This document shows, piece after piece, positions 9,084 through 18,250 of a stretch of DNA of 64,000 nucleotides; the first letter of the stretch is position 1; every line of letters starts with the position of its first letter. The notes beneath the pieces are model-generated. The model saw only the letters and a program-made list of their open reading frames with translations. It made no database searches and was not told the DNA's origin. Origin of the DNA: Clostridium sp. GTDB taxonomy: Bacteria; Cyanobacteriota; Vampirovibrionia; Gastranaerophilales; Gastranaerophilaceae. Both the position numbers and the translations under genes were made by a program. The stretch lies in NCBI GenBank assembly GCA_018362895.1, contig JAHALR010000006.1, forward strand, positions 171,447 to 235,446, written 5' to 3'.

Positions 9084-9776
9084 TTATTTTTTTATCGAGT
9101 CAAGGATACTTTTGTCTTTGAACATTATTTTTAATTCAACACGTCTGCTCTTTGAATAATCTTCTTTTCCGTTTACCATTACAGGCTCTGATGGACCTTT
9201 GCCTTCTACTGAAAGGAGTTTGAACAGTTCTTTTTCATAAGATTTTTTGCCTTTATAGTTTGAATAAACTATATATTGAGCTACGCTTGAAGCACGTTTC
9301 AGACTCAAATCCATATTTTTGAAGTATTTTTCTTCGGGTGTTTTTGCTCCTGCAAATGCCTGAGAGTCCGTGTGACCTTCGATTATAATCTCAGAGATGT
9401 TTTCTCTGATTTTCGGGTCTTTCATGATTGTGTTCAGATACACCGGCACAAACTTTGACATGTATGTTCTGCCTTTTGATGAAAGTTCCCAGCTGTTCAG
9501 TTCAAAAAGTTCAAGGTCAGAAATTTTGATTCTTCCCGAGAACTTGTCAACGTCAACTTTTATATTGTTTTTTTGAAGTTCTTTTGCTATCTGTTCCGTA
9601 ACTTTATATTGTGTTTCTTTTTCATTGACTTTGTTCTGTGTGAAACCTGTGATAGCAAATACAAACAACACAAGAAAAACTACAACCAGCCCGAGAAGCA
9701 GGTCGCTCATTGTTACCCAGAATACATTTTCATCACCGCCGCTTTGGGCATTTTGTTTGTATTTTACATATTTCAT
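9084..9776 (-). CDS. MotB/ZorB-like protein: one TM helix plus OmpA peptidoglycan-binding domain
   Basis: The 230-residue protein has one transmembrane helix (about 23-44) whose start carries an Asp (MSDLLLGL, D25), the position of the proton-carrying Asp of MotB and ZorB. A linker is followed by an OmpA-like domain with EGHTDS (133-138), LSLKRASSV (157-165) and SRRVEL (210-215), the peptidoglycan-binding signature. It starts eight bases after the MotA-like gene ends, so the two form an operon and probably a proton-driven stator complex. With flagellar genes in this genome a MotB role is possible. The partner, however, looks ZorA-like rather than MotA-like. Function is inferred. Confidence 0.8.
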   Translation of the reverse strand: MKYVKYKQNAQSGGDENVFWVTMSDLLLGLVVVFLVLFVFAITGFTQNKVNEKETQYKVTEQIAKELQKNNIKVDVDKFSGRIKISDLELFELNSWELSSKGRTYMSKFVPVYLNTIMKDPKIRENISEIIIEGHTDSQAFAGAKTPEEKYFKNMDLSLKRASSVAQYIVYSNYKGKKSYEKELFKLLSVEGKGPSEPVMVNGKEDYSKSRRVELKIMFKDKSILDSIKK

Positions 9777-9784
9777 ATTGCGGA

Positions 9785-10666
9785 TTATTCCTCGTCACTG
9801 TTTCCGAAAAGGTCGTCTAAAATTCCCTTTGACCCTTTTTTATTCAGGTTTTCCTGAAGTTTGTTCACAGAGAAAATCAAATTGTCCAGGTAAGGAACAA
9901 GCGATTCTTTAAAACTTTTGTCAAAAGCTGTTTTCATCTGAGCAGGCAGTGTTTCAAAAGCCTGATTCAAAGAATTGTTCTGAAGTTTTGATTCTCTTAA
10001 TAGCTCTACGAGGAACTTTTCAGAGGTTATGTTGTCAAAAAGTTTGTTCAGCTCAAGCTGAAATGCACTCAAAGGGGTAATGCAAAGATTTTTGTACAAG
10101 ATTCTTTCTATAATCATAAAGAGAATAGATGAACCGACTGCGACAACCGAAATCATTGCTGCTACTTTCATTGCTGCAAGCAGTGAAGAAACCGAAGCGA
10201 TTGTTGCTTCCTGTGTGGCAAAATTCACTTTTGAAAATGCAAGAGAAATGTGAAGAAAGGTGAAAAGAGGCCCGAGACCTGTCAGGATAGTTGGAACAGC
10301 CGAGATGAATTTGTAATTCAGCTTGCTGTTTACGAGTGTTTCTTCATTAAAGAAAAATCCTGAATCAACAGTACATTGAATGTTTGAGGTTTCGTTTGCA
10401 CTAATCATTCCGTCATTGAATACAAGCGTATTTTTGAACTCTACCCAGTAGTTAGACAAAAACGGTGTTCTTGAGAAGATTTCATCAAGTTCTTTAAAGC
10501 GGTATGCAATGTTTCCCTTTTTGAAACTCTTTAAGACATTTGTCAGTGAGGTCAAAGATTTGTTTATGTAGAGAACTTTTTTTACATAGTAAATGATAAC
10601 ACCCGTAAAAAGTACAAGAATAGCAAGAATTACAGGGTCTAAAAAGAGTTTAAAATCAAACATCAT
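9785..10666 (-). CDS. MotA/TolQ/ExbB-family channel protein, ZorA-like, short tail
   Basis: The 293-residue protein has three predicted membrane helices (about 9-28, 121-144, 168-190), the ExbB/ZorA topology rather than MotA's four. Before TM2 lies a FFNEETLVNSKLNYKFISAV segment and then PTILTGLG. This resembles the region I recall from ZorA of the Zorya anti-phage system, where the protein tests for completed TM2 of the motor. Unlike ZorA, the cytoplasmic tail after TM3 is only about 100 residues, Gln/Leu/Lys-rich and probably helical. No zorC, zorD or zorE neighbour exists. It precedes the MotB/ZorB-like gene by eight bases. The ATG at 10663 has better spacing from AAGGAAG than the annotated first ATG. 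Confidence 0.75.
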   Translation of the reverse strand: MMFDFKLFLDPVILAILVLFTGVIIYYVKKVLYINKSLTSLTNVLKSFKKGNIAYRFKELDEIFSRTPFLSNYWVEFKNTLVFNDGMISANETSNIQCTVDSGFFFNEETLVNSKLNYKFISAVPTILTGLGPLFTFLHISLAFSKVNFATQEATIASVSSLLAAMKVAAMISVVAVGSSILFMIIERILYKNLCITPLSAFQLELNKLFDNITSEKFLVELLRESKLQNNSLNQAFETLPAQMKTAFDKSFKESLVPYLDNLIFSVNKLQENLNKKGSKGILDDLFGNSDEE

Positions 10667-10696
10667 ACTTCCTTATTTTTGTATTATTTATATATA

Positions 10697-10725
10697 TTTA
10701 TACCATTTTTTGTGAAGGTATACAA
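10697..10725 (-). promoter_or_regulatory. Sigma-70-type promoter for the ZorA/ZorB-like pair
   Basis: On the minus strand TTGTAT (10725-10720) and TATAAA (10702-10697) are separated by exactly 17 bases. The -35 box begins within bases of the secA stop codon, so the motor pair can be transcribed independently of secA. The start codon lies about 31 bases beyond the -10 box. Confidence 0.6.
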
Positions 10726-10728
10726 TTT

Positions 10729-13527
10729 TTAGGCATCTTTGCCGCAGCAGTTTTTATATTTCTTTCCGCTTCCGCAGGGGCAAGGGTCATTTCTGCCTAT
10801 TTTTTCACCTTTTTGTACCGGTGTTGAAACTTCGTTCCCTTCTTCATCAGGAGCTTTGAAGGTTTGTGCTGCCTGAGAGAGCTGTGTCTGAATTACTTCG
10901 TCGTCTCTTCTGTTTACGATTTGTACACCGAAACGTGTTCTGAACAGATACTTCACTGTTTCGGACTGGATTTCATACATCATATTGTTAAACAGGTCAT
11001 AAGCCTCGCGTTTGTATTCGATGAGAGGGTCTTTTTGACCGTAAGCACGAAGTCCGATTCCGTCACGGAGCATATCTATGTTGTGTAGGTGATCAATCCA
11101 TTTGTTGTCAACAACTCTTAAGAGAATATCTTTTTCAATGTTTCTCATCACATTAGTGTGAGAGAAAGGCTCTTCGGGCACAAAATTTTCCTCGTACTGT
11201 TGTTGAATGTCGTTGTAGAATCTGATTGTTGCTTCTTCATGCTCTCTGTAAGCTTCGATTGCCAGCTTTTTGAGTTTTTCAAAAATAGATTCATAACTCA
11301 ATCCTTGAAGGTCATTTACTTCAAGGTAAGAAAGCTGCGGAACAAGAGAATGGACTTCTTTTATCATACCCTGGAGGTCTTCAAAGATGTATTCCTGAGG
11401 ATTTTGACCGGGAGAAATGTAGCTTTTTATGATTCTGTCCATTTCTCTTTCAATCATGTAATATATATCAGCTGTTAAATCTTCGCCTTTTAAAACACGA
11501 CGTCTCTGGTTATAGAATTTTTCCCTTTGAATATTCATAACATCGTCGTATTCAAGTACACTTTTTCTTATATCAAAGTGATAAGTTTCAACTTTTCTTT
11601 GTGAAGCCTGAATCTGGCGTGTAATCAAGCCTGACTCGATTGCCATGTCTTCTTCCACATTGAGTGTGTTCATAAGATTGATAATATGTTGTCCGCCGAA
11701 AATTCTCATAAGGTCATCTTCAAGCGAGAGGAAGAATCTTGTTGAGCCGGGATCGCCCTGTCTGGCCGCACGGCCTCGAAGCTGGTTGTCAATACGGCGT
11801 GATTCGTGTCTTTCCGTTCCGATTACGTGAAGACCTCCTGCTTCGACAACTTTGTCATGTTCCGATTCCGTAAGTGCTTTGGCTTCTGCGAGAGCTTCTT
11901 CTTTCAGTTCTTCGTAATTTTCACAAGTTTCGGGTGTAATGTTTTTCTTGTCGAGTTCTTCTTTTGCAAGATATTCGGGGTTACCGCCTAGAAGAATATC
12001 TGTTCCTCGTCCTGCCATGTTTGTTGCGATTGTCACGGCTCCTGAACGTCCTGCCTGTGCAATTATGTATGCTTCTTTTTCGTGGTGTTTTGCGTTCAGA
12101 ACATTGTGAGGAATTCCTTTTTTCTTCAAAAGTTCCGAAAGGTATTCAGATTTGTCTATGCTGATTGTACCAACAAGAACAGGTCTTCCGAGTTTGTGCA
12201 TCTGCTCAATTTCGTTTACTACGGCAATATATTTTTGTTTTTGAGACTTGTATACAACATCCGGCATGTTGATTCTGATGTCAGGTCTGTTTGTCGGAAT
12301 TGTTGTAACTTCGAGGTTGTAAATTTTTCCAAATTCAGCTTCTTCTGTCATTGCAGTACCTGTCATACCGGAAAGTTTCGGATAGAGTCTGAACAGGTTC
12401 TGGAACGTGATGCTTGCAAGAGTTTGTGTTTCGTCTTGAATCTGTACGCCTTCTTTGGCTTCAACAGCCTGGTGAAGTCCGTCAGACCAGCGGCGTCCTT
12501 CCATCAGACGTCCCGTAAACTCGTCGACAATCATAACTTCGCCGTTTCTGACAACGTAGTCTGTATCTTTTTGATAAAGTTCTTTTGCTTTGAGCGCTTG
12601 CAGCAGGTGGTGTGCATACTGGCTTGAGACGTCGAAGAGGTCTTCAATTCCGAGAAGTTTTTCTGCGTGGTCAATTCCTTCTTCAGAGAGGATTACGTTT
12701 TTGTTTTTTTCATCGACTTCGTAATCAAGGTCTTTTTGAAGCTGGGGCGCAATCTTTGACATAGTTTGATAAAGCTGCGCCGATTGCTCGAGTCTGCCTG
12801 AAATGATGAGAGGAGTTCTTGCTTCGTCAATCAAAATAGAGTCAACTTCATCGATGATAGCGTAGTTGTAAGGTCTTTGAACAAGCATATCCACGCTGCC
12901 GGCCATGTTGTCTCTCAGATAATCAAACCCGAACTCGTTGTTTGTTCCGTATGTGATGTCACAGGCATAAGCTGCTTTTTTTCTTTCAAATTCGTCCATA
13001 TCACGGCTGTTTGACAGAATAACACCAACCGAAAGCCCGAGGAATTTGTAGATTCTTCCCATCCATTCGCTGTCACGTTTTGCAAGGTAATCGTTTACGG
13101 TAATTACGTGAACTCCTTTGCCTGTAAGGGCATTCAAATATGCAGGAAGTGTAGCCACAAGGGTTTTACCTTCACCTGTTCTCATTTCTGCGATATGTCC
13201 GTTGTGAAGAAAAATTCCGCCTATCAGCTGTACGTCAAAGTGTCTCATGTTCAAGACACGTTTTCCCGCTTCTCTTACAACCGCAAAAGCCTCGGGAAGG
13301 ATTTCGTCGAGTGCTTTTTTTTCTAAAGCTCTGTCTTTTTTGAAATCCGAAGAGAATTCTCTGTTTGCGAGGTGCTCTTTGAATTCCTGTGTTTTTGCCC
13401 TCAGTTCTTCGTCAGTCAGCTTCTCCATTTCCGGTTCAAGCTTGTTTATGTGCTCTACGATGGGCATCATTTTTTTAACTTTTTTCTGGTTAGGATCACC
13501 TAAAAGTTTCAGCAATAAATCTATCAT
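10729..13527 (-). CDS. secA: Preprotein translocase ATPase SecA
   Basis: SecA drives export of unfolded preproteins through SecYEG. The 932-residue protein has the DEAD motor with GEGKTLVATLPAYLNAL (Walker A region, about residue 115) and VDSILIDEARTPLIISG. The second RecA domain has TNMAGRGTDILLGGNPEYL and GRAARQGDPG. The helical scaffold ends in a SEC-C zinc-binding tail CPCGSGKKYKNCCG that contacts SecB or lipids. GAGGA precedes the ATG. It lies upstream of the MotA/MotB-like pair and divergent from the helicase gene. Confidence 0.97.
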   Translation of the reverse strand: MIDLLLKLLGDPNQKKVKKMMPIVEHINKLEPEMEKLTDEELRAKTQEFKEHLANREFSSDFKKDRALEKKALDEILPEAFAVVREAGKRVLNMRHFDVQLIGGIFLHNGHIAEMRTGEGKTLVATLPAYLNALTGKGVHVITVNDYLAKRDSEWMGRIYKFLGLSVGVILSNSRDMDEFERKKAAYACDITYGTNNEFGFDYLRDNMAGSVDMLVQRPYNYAIIDEVDSILIDEARTPLIISGRLEQSAQLYQTMSKIAPQLQKDLDYEVDEKNKNVILSEEGIDHAEKLLGIEDLFDVSSQYAHHLLQALKAKELYQKDTDYVVRNGEVMIVDEFTGRLMEGRRWSDGLHQAVEAKEGVQIQDETQTLASITFQNLFRLYPKLSGMTGTAMTEEAEFGKIYNLEVTTIPTNRPDIRINMPDVVYKSQKQKYIAVVNEIEQMHKLGRPVLVGTISIDKSEYLSELLKKKGIPHNVLNAKHHEKEAYIIAQAGRSGAVTIATNMAGRGTDILLGGNPEYLAKEELDKKNITPETCENYEELKEEALAEAKALTESEHDKVVEAGGLHVIGTERHESRRIDNQLRGRAARQGDPGSTRFFLSLEDDLMRIFGGQHIINLMNTLNVEEDMAIESGLITRQIQASQRKVETYHFDIRKSVLEYDDVMNIQREKFYNQRRRVLKGEDLTADIYYMIEREMDRIIKSYISPGQNPQEYIFEDLQGMIKEVHSLVPQLSYLEVNDLQGLSYESIFEKLKKLAIEAYREHEEATIRFYNDIQQQYEENFVPEEPFSHTNVMRNIEKDILLRVVDNKWIDHLHNIDMLRDGIGLRAYGQKDPLIEYKREAYDLFNNMMYEIQSETVKYLFRTRFGVQIVNRRDDEVIQTQLSQAAQTFKAPDEEGNEVSTPVQKGEKIGRNDPCPCGSGKKYKNCCGKDA

Positions 13528-13662
13528 TATATAAAATTCCTCAAGTCTCGTATGTTTTTCACATTGATTTTACCACAGACAAGGCATTTTGAACACAAAA
13601 AAATATGTACAATCGGGCTAATTTTAGGGTATTATAAATATATAGATAAAGATTGGGAAACA

Positions 13663-15984
13663 ATGACCGAAAACGAATGCAATTACAGTTTTAATTTCAA
13701 ATTAGACGATTTTCAAGAAGAGGCACTGTATCACATAAACAACGGAAAAAGCGTTGTTGTTTGTGCACCGACAGGTGCAGGAAAAACCTGTATTGCTGAA
13801 ATGGCAATACATAAAGCTCTTAAAGAAGGATTCAGGCTGTTTTATACAACTCCTTTAAAGGCTCTTTCAAACCAGAAGTTCAGCGATTTTTCAAGAAAAT
13901 ACGGCGAAGACAAAGTCGGTCTTTTGACAGGTGATACTTCCATAAACAGAAGTGCACAGATTGTTGTTATGACCACAGAGGTTTTCAGAAATATGCTCTA
14001 TGGAACAAATTTCGGTTCTGTGTCAGACAACCTCAAAGATGTGAGATACGTTGTTCTTGATGAAGTTCATTACATGAACGATGAACAAAGAGGCACTGTC
14101 TGGGAAGAGAGCATAATCTATTGTCCGACAAATGTACAAATTATTGCACTTTCGGCGACCGTAGCAAACTCTCAGCAGCTCACCGACTGGATAAATACAG
14201 TGCATTCAAAAACAGAGCTCGTTTACACAGACTTTCGTCCTGTTCCTTTGAGATATTTTTATTATGATTCTTCAAAACCGAACGATATTCTCCCTCTTTT
14301 GACTCCCGAAGGCAAGCTCAACAAGAAGATTAAACCTGAATCAAAGGCAAAATATTTTAGTGCTAAAGGAAAAAAAATGCCTCAAAGACAGGTTGCAAAA
14401 GATGTTGTTTCAGTTTTGCACAAAAAAAATATGCTGCCTGCAATTTACTTTACTTTTTCAAGAAAAAAATGTGATGAACAAATGGAAAAGTGCTCGGGGC
14501 TTTGTTTGACAACACCTGAGGAACAAAAACGGATTAAAGAAATTGTTGACGAATACATAGCAGAAAATCCTTATTTGTATAACAACAAACACATAGAATA
14601 CATTCTTTGCGGTGTTGCTTCGCACCATGCAGGCCTATTGCCGGGCTGGAAAGTGCTGGTTGAAAAGCTTTTTCAAAAGGGCTTGATTAAGGTTGTTTTT
14701 GCAACAGAAACCCTTGCCGCAGGAATTAATATGCCGGCTCGTTCCACTGTAATCAGTGCAGTTTCAAAGCGCACTGACTCCGGTCACAGAATGCTTACAC
14801 CGAGTGAGTTTTTGCAAATGTCGGGTCGTGCAGGCAGAAGAGGAATGGACGAAATAGGCTATGTAACCGTTGTCGGCACGGCTTTTCAGTCGCCCGAAGA
14901 GGTTGCCGAGCTTGTTACGAGTGATGCAAATCCGCTTGAGAGTCGTTTTTCTCCTACTTATTCAATGGTATTGAATCTGCTTCAACGATTTACTCTTGAT
15001 GAAGCAAAAGAGCTTATTTTAAAAAGTTTCGGTTATTATTCCTCCACAACCCGCCTGAAACCTCTTATGTTTCAACAAAACGAGCTTAATCAAACTATCA
15101 GTTCTTTCAAAGAGTTCAAGTGTCCCTTCAACTTTACAACAAAGGACATGTTTGAATATAACAGGCTGAAAAATATTTATGTCGAGCAGCGAAAAACAGC
15201 AAAAATGCTGCGCAAGCAAATGAACAAAAAGAATCCTGAGAATGTTCAATATTGCCTGGATTTTGAAAAAAAGACAAAAGAACTTTTGCACAAAGTCCAC
15301 TCATATGCCTGTGAGACATGTAAACTTTACAGAAAGCATATAAAAGAGGTTGAACTTCTTGACAGGTTTGAAAAAAAAGCCAAAAAACTTGAAAAAACAA
15401 TTGAATATGAAAAAGATATTTATTGGAGAATCTTTTTGAACCATGTTGCTGTTTTGAACAAAATGGGTTATCTCGAAAACAATTATCCTAATGAAAAGGG
15501 TATGACTACTGCTGCTATCAGAGCAGAGAACGAACTGTTTCTTTCTGAGATTATTTTCAGCGGGATTCTTGATACTCTTAAAGCAGACGAGCTGGCTTCT
15601 GTTGTTTGTGCAATTACAACAGAGGACCTGAGAGCCGATGTTTACCCCGAGCTTCCGATAAGCAAAGGAACAAGAAAAGCATTAAACAGAATCAAAGACA
15701 TAAAACGCAGAATTGCTATTGTGCAAAGAGACTGTGACATAGAAACAGAAATGTATATCAATTCATATTATTCACCGCTGATTGAATACTGGGTCAACGG
15801 CGGGGAGTGGGAATCTCTCATGGAACAGGTGCCTTCGGGTGAAGGTGATGTTGTGAGATGTTTCAAACGTACGATAGATGTTTTAAGGCAGCTTACGGTT
15901 GTACCGAATGTGTCAGATGAGCTTGTTCAAAACGCCAGAGCGGCTATTGATGCAATAAACCGCTCTCCGATAGATATTGATTAG
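13663..15984 (+). CDS. Ski2/Mtr4-like DEVH-box RNA helicase with DSHCT domain
   Basis: A 773-residue superfamily 2 helicase. The Q-like motif LDDFQEEAL is followed by Walker A CAPTGAGKT, TTPLKALSNQK, the DEVHYMNDEQRG box, LSATVANS, and the Ski2-type second domain ending in QMSGRAGRRGMDEIGYV. The last ~160 residues match the DSHCT domain found C-terminal to Mtr4/Ski2-like helicases, which occurs in cyanobacterial homologs. An in-frame codon at 13552 would add 37 residues unlike the family. The ATG at 13663 behind TTGGGAAA places the helicase core at the right distance. A probable role is RNA unwinding in decay or rRNA processing. It is divergent from secA. Confidence 0.9.
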   Translation: MTENECNYSFNFKLDDFQEEALYHINNGKSVVVCAPTGAGKTCIAEMAIHKALKEGFRLFYTTPLKALSNQKFSDFSRKYGEDKVGLLTGDTSINRSAQIVVMTTEVFRNMLYGTNFGSVSDNLKDVRYVVLDEVHYMNDEQRGTVWEESIIYCPTNVQIIALSATVANSQQLTDWINTVHSKTELVYTDFRPVPLRYFYYDSSKPNDILPLLTPEGKLNKKIKPESKAKYFSAKGKKMPQRQVAKDVVSVLHKKNMLPAIYFTFSRKKCDEQMEKCSGLCLTTPEEQKRIKEIVDEYIAENPYLYNNKHIEYILCGVASHHAGLLPGWKVLVEKLFQKGLIKVVFATETLAAGINMPARSTVISAVSKRTDSGHRMLTPSEFLQMSGRAGRRGMDEIGYVTVVGTAFQSPEEVAELVTSDANPLESRFSPTYSMVLNLLQRFTLDEAKELILKSFGYYSSTTRLKPLMFQQNELNQTISSFKEFKCPFNFTTKDMFEYNRLKNIYVEQRKTAKMLRKQMNKKNPENVQYCLDFEKKTKELLHKVHSYACETCKLYRKHIKEVELLDRFEKKAKKLEKTIEYEKDIYWRIFLNHVAVLNKMGYLENNYPNEKGMTTAAIRAENELFLSEIIFSGILDTLKADELASVVCAITTEDLRADVYPELPISKGTRKALNRIKDIKRRIAIVQRDCDIETEMYINSYYSPLIEYWVNGGEWESLMEQVPSGEGDVVRCFKRTIDVLRQLTVVPNVSDELVQNARAAIDAINRSPIDID

Positions 15985-16047
15985 ATTTGATTTCTAACAT
16001 TTATATTAAGTTTCTTAAACAAAAGTATAAAGTTTGTGATTTCTCTA

Positions 16048-16075
16048 TAAAGTTTTGAAATTTATATGCCGATAA
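16048..16075 (+). promoter_or_regulatory. Sigma-28 (FliA-type) flagellar promoter
   Basis: TAAAGTTT at 16048-16055 and GCCGATAA at 16068-16075 match both halves of the flagellar sigma-28 consensus exactly; the spacer is 12 bases, one longer than the E. coli optimum. It sits 30 bases before the ATG of the HD-GYP-fold gene in an otherwise featureless AT-rich gap. Confidence 0.75.
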
Positions 16076-16105
16076 TAAAATTACGGAAGTTAATAGGAAT
16101 GAATC

Positions 16106-17362
16106 ATGACAAAAGAGAACATGAACAAGGCTGAAGATAATGGAGTATCACTTTTTTCAAGAAGTGCAGATCTTCTAGGTGAAGACCCGCTGGAAGAAAT
16201 TTTTGCGCTCAATTTAGGTGATTTTTTGACAGAACACTTGATTTCTGAGGATCTTGCGCAAAAAATTAAAAAGCATGACAGTGCGGACAAATCAGAAAGC
16301 TTGAAAAAACAGCTCAATGAGCTTATTTCAATCTATTCTATAAACAATACGCTTTCTGTTCTTGGTTTCACAAACAAAGAAGACTATATAATTTATAATT
16401 CGATAGCGAAAACTATTGTACAAATGGTTGACGCAAAAGCATGTCACATCTTTTTGTCTGTTGAATATGCAAAAGGCTTTGGAGAAGATGCCTCAGGACT
16501 TGTTCTTGTCGGTTCGTCAATAGATCCTGATGATGAAATAGACCTGAACAATCAACAGCTTGTGCGTGTTCCTATGCATTACGGAACAGAAAATGCAGGA
16601 TTGATTATTATCGAACCTCAGGATAACAAAACGCTTTCTGAAGAGTTTTTGAAATTAATAAAAGTTACATCACGACTTTTTGCAATTTCGATGATGCTTC
16701 AAAAATTGACTGAAGAAACAGCAAAAGCCATGGAGGATGCTGAAGTTTCAAGCAGCGAGCTTCAACACTACCGGGCCGAGCTTACTGCCGTAATTGGCGA
16801 TCTGGGTGAAGAACAGCAGAACTTTGTTGAAATGCTGGCAAAAGCTGTTGATGCAAAGAGCGAGTTTCACAACAATCATTCTCAGCATGTTGCTGATATG
16901 GCGAAGATGATATGTGAATATCTCGGCTTGAATGAGAAAACAAAAGATTTAATTTATTATGCGGGACTTTTGCAAAATATAGGCAAAATCACAATTCCCG
17001 AAGAACTCTTCAACAAGAAAGAAAAACTTTCAAAAGAAGATTGGGAAACTTTGCAAAACCACCCCAATATCGGCGTAAGCCTGCTTATGAGCATAAATTT
17101 CCTCTCTGAGGTGATTCCTTACATCCATTATCACAAGGAACGCTGGGACGGAAGAGGCGAACCTGAAGGTTTGAAAGGTCAGAGCATTCCTCTGGGCTCA
17201 AGAATTATTGCCATAGCTGATGCTTACTCTGCATTAAGAGAAGACAGACCTTACAGAAAGGCAAAAACAGAAGCAGAGGCTCTCGAGATTATCAAACAGG
17301 AATCCAACATAAAATGGGATCCTGAGCTTGTAAATTCTTTGGAATGTCTCCTTGCACAATAA
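16106..17362 (+). CDS. GAF-like plus degenerate HD-GYP protein
   Basis: The 418-residue protein has an N-terminal region with a GAF-like domain (about 75-200), a helical linker, and a C-terminal HD-GYP fold (about 240-418) of the cyclic-di-GMP phosphodiesterase family. Landmarks include NHSQHVADMA, NHPNIG, ERWDGRGEP, IPLGSRIIAIADAYSAL and DRPY. The catalytic residues are eroded: the HD doublet is Q290-N291 (GLLQNIGKI), the HHE motif is HKE, and GYP is GEP. DNA supports these reads (CAA AAT). It is therefore likely a non-catalytic c-di-GMP or protein-binding regulator. Upstream AGGA and a sigma-28 promoter tie its expression to the flagellar regulon. Confidence 0.85.
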   Translation: MTKENMNKAEDNGVSLFSRSADLLGEDPLEEIFALNLGDFLTEHLISEDLAQKIKKHDSADKSESLKKQLNELISIYSINNTLSVLGFTNKEDYIIYNSIAKTIVQMVDAKACHIFLSVEYAKGFGEDASGLVLVGSSIDPDDEIDLNNQQLVRVPMHYGTENAGLIIIEPQDNKTLSEEFLKLIKVTSRLFAISMMLQKLTEETAKAMEDAEVSSSELQHYRAELTAVIGDLGEEQQNFVEMLAKAVDAKSEFHNNHSQHVADMAKMICEYLGLNEKTKDLIYYAGLLQNIGKITIPEELFNKKEKLSKEDWETLQNHPNIGVSLLMSINFLSEVIPYIHYHKERWDGRGEPEGLKGQSIPLGSRIIAIADAYSALREDRPYRKAKTEAEALEIIKQESNIKWDPELVNSLECLLAQ

Positions 17363-17414
17363 TTTGTGCGGGGAGTTCTCCCGAAACAAAAGGAAAAGAG
17401 AAGAGAAAACAAAA

Positions 17415-18197
17415 ATGAAAAGGATTTTTTCAATAATTCTGGCAGCATTTTTGATGTCTGCAATTCCAACCGTGTTTTTTGGTGCGGTTCAAGCAGCACC
17501 GAAAAAAAAGGTAGGTTATGTAAACATTACCTATGAAACAAAAGACAACTTTGTCATAAAATCCAAACTCTTCTATCCTGCAAAAGAAGAAGCTGTTTAT
17601 CCGGTAGTTGTAATGCTTCATTCTCTCGGATATTCAGGAGATTACTGGGCATCAACAGTAAAACGTTTTGTTGAATCCGGCTCAGCTGTTCTGGTTATGG
17701 ATTTGAGAGGGCACGGTGCAAGTGCTTATGATTCAAATTTCAGAATAAAATCATGGAGATATTTTTCTGACAAGACTTTTCAAAAATATCCCGATGATGT
17801 TGCTGATATGTTAAGATATCTTGCTTCAAACTACAAGAATATTTCCACAACAAAATATGCAATTGTCGGGGCTGATATAGGGGCAAATACAGCTGTTCTG
17901 GCAGCTGAACAACTTGTAAACAAGCCTTCTTGTATTGTTCTTATTTCTCCGACAAAAAGTTTCAAAGGGCTTTATACACCTCTTGCTATTGCAAACATCG
18001 GCTCTGTTCCGATTCTGGCAATGGCAAGTGTAAGGGACAGATATTCTTACAATGAAACTTTGTATCTGAAAAGGTTTGCTCAAGGCAGTTATGAAGTGAA
18101 AACATATCCCTCCGGCGGGATGGGAATGCTTATGCTCAAAGCAAATCCGAACATGAGCTCTGACATTGTTAACTGGGTTATGCCAAAAGTTAAATAA
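17415..18197 (+). CDS. Exported alpha/beta-hydrolase-fold protein with altered catalytic triad
   Basis: The 260-residue product has a Sec signal peptide (basic MKR, hydrophobic core, AVQA-A cleavage near residue 28). The alpha/beta hydrolase fold shows as VVVMLHSLGYSG (oxyanion region) and VMDLRGHGAS. The nucleophile elbow reads VGADIGAN, with Asp154 where the family normally has Ser. The usual GHG His site near the C-terminus reads GGMGML. An Asp nucleophile exists in dehalogenase and epoxide-hydrolase relatives, but the missing His argues for loss of hydrolase activity. The ATG at 17415 is chosen because it starts the signal peptide; a longer in-frame start overlaps the previous gene. Confidence 0.75.
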   Translation: MKRIFSIILAAFLMSAIPTVFFGAVQAAPKKKVGYVNITYETKDNFVIKSKLFYPAKEEAVYPVVVMLHSLGYSGDYWASTVKRFVESGSAVLVMDLRGHGASAYDSNFRIKSWRYFSDKTFQKYPDDVADMLRYLASNYKNISTTKYAIVGADIGANTAVLAAEQLVNKPSCIVLISPTKSFKGLYTPLAIANIGSVPILAMASVRDRYSYNETLYLKRFAQGSYEVKTYPSGGMGMLMLKANPNMSSDIVNWVMPKVK

Positions 18198-18250
18198 CAT
18201 ATGAAAATACATGGCAATAAATTTTTATCACGTGTTTTGAAATATTTGTG

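Noticed and set aside
9084..10666. Complete Zorya defence system
   Set aside because: Only ZorA/ZorB-like genes are present; neighbours are dnaE and secA, and the channel protein lacks the long tail.
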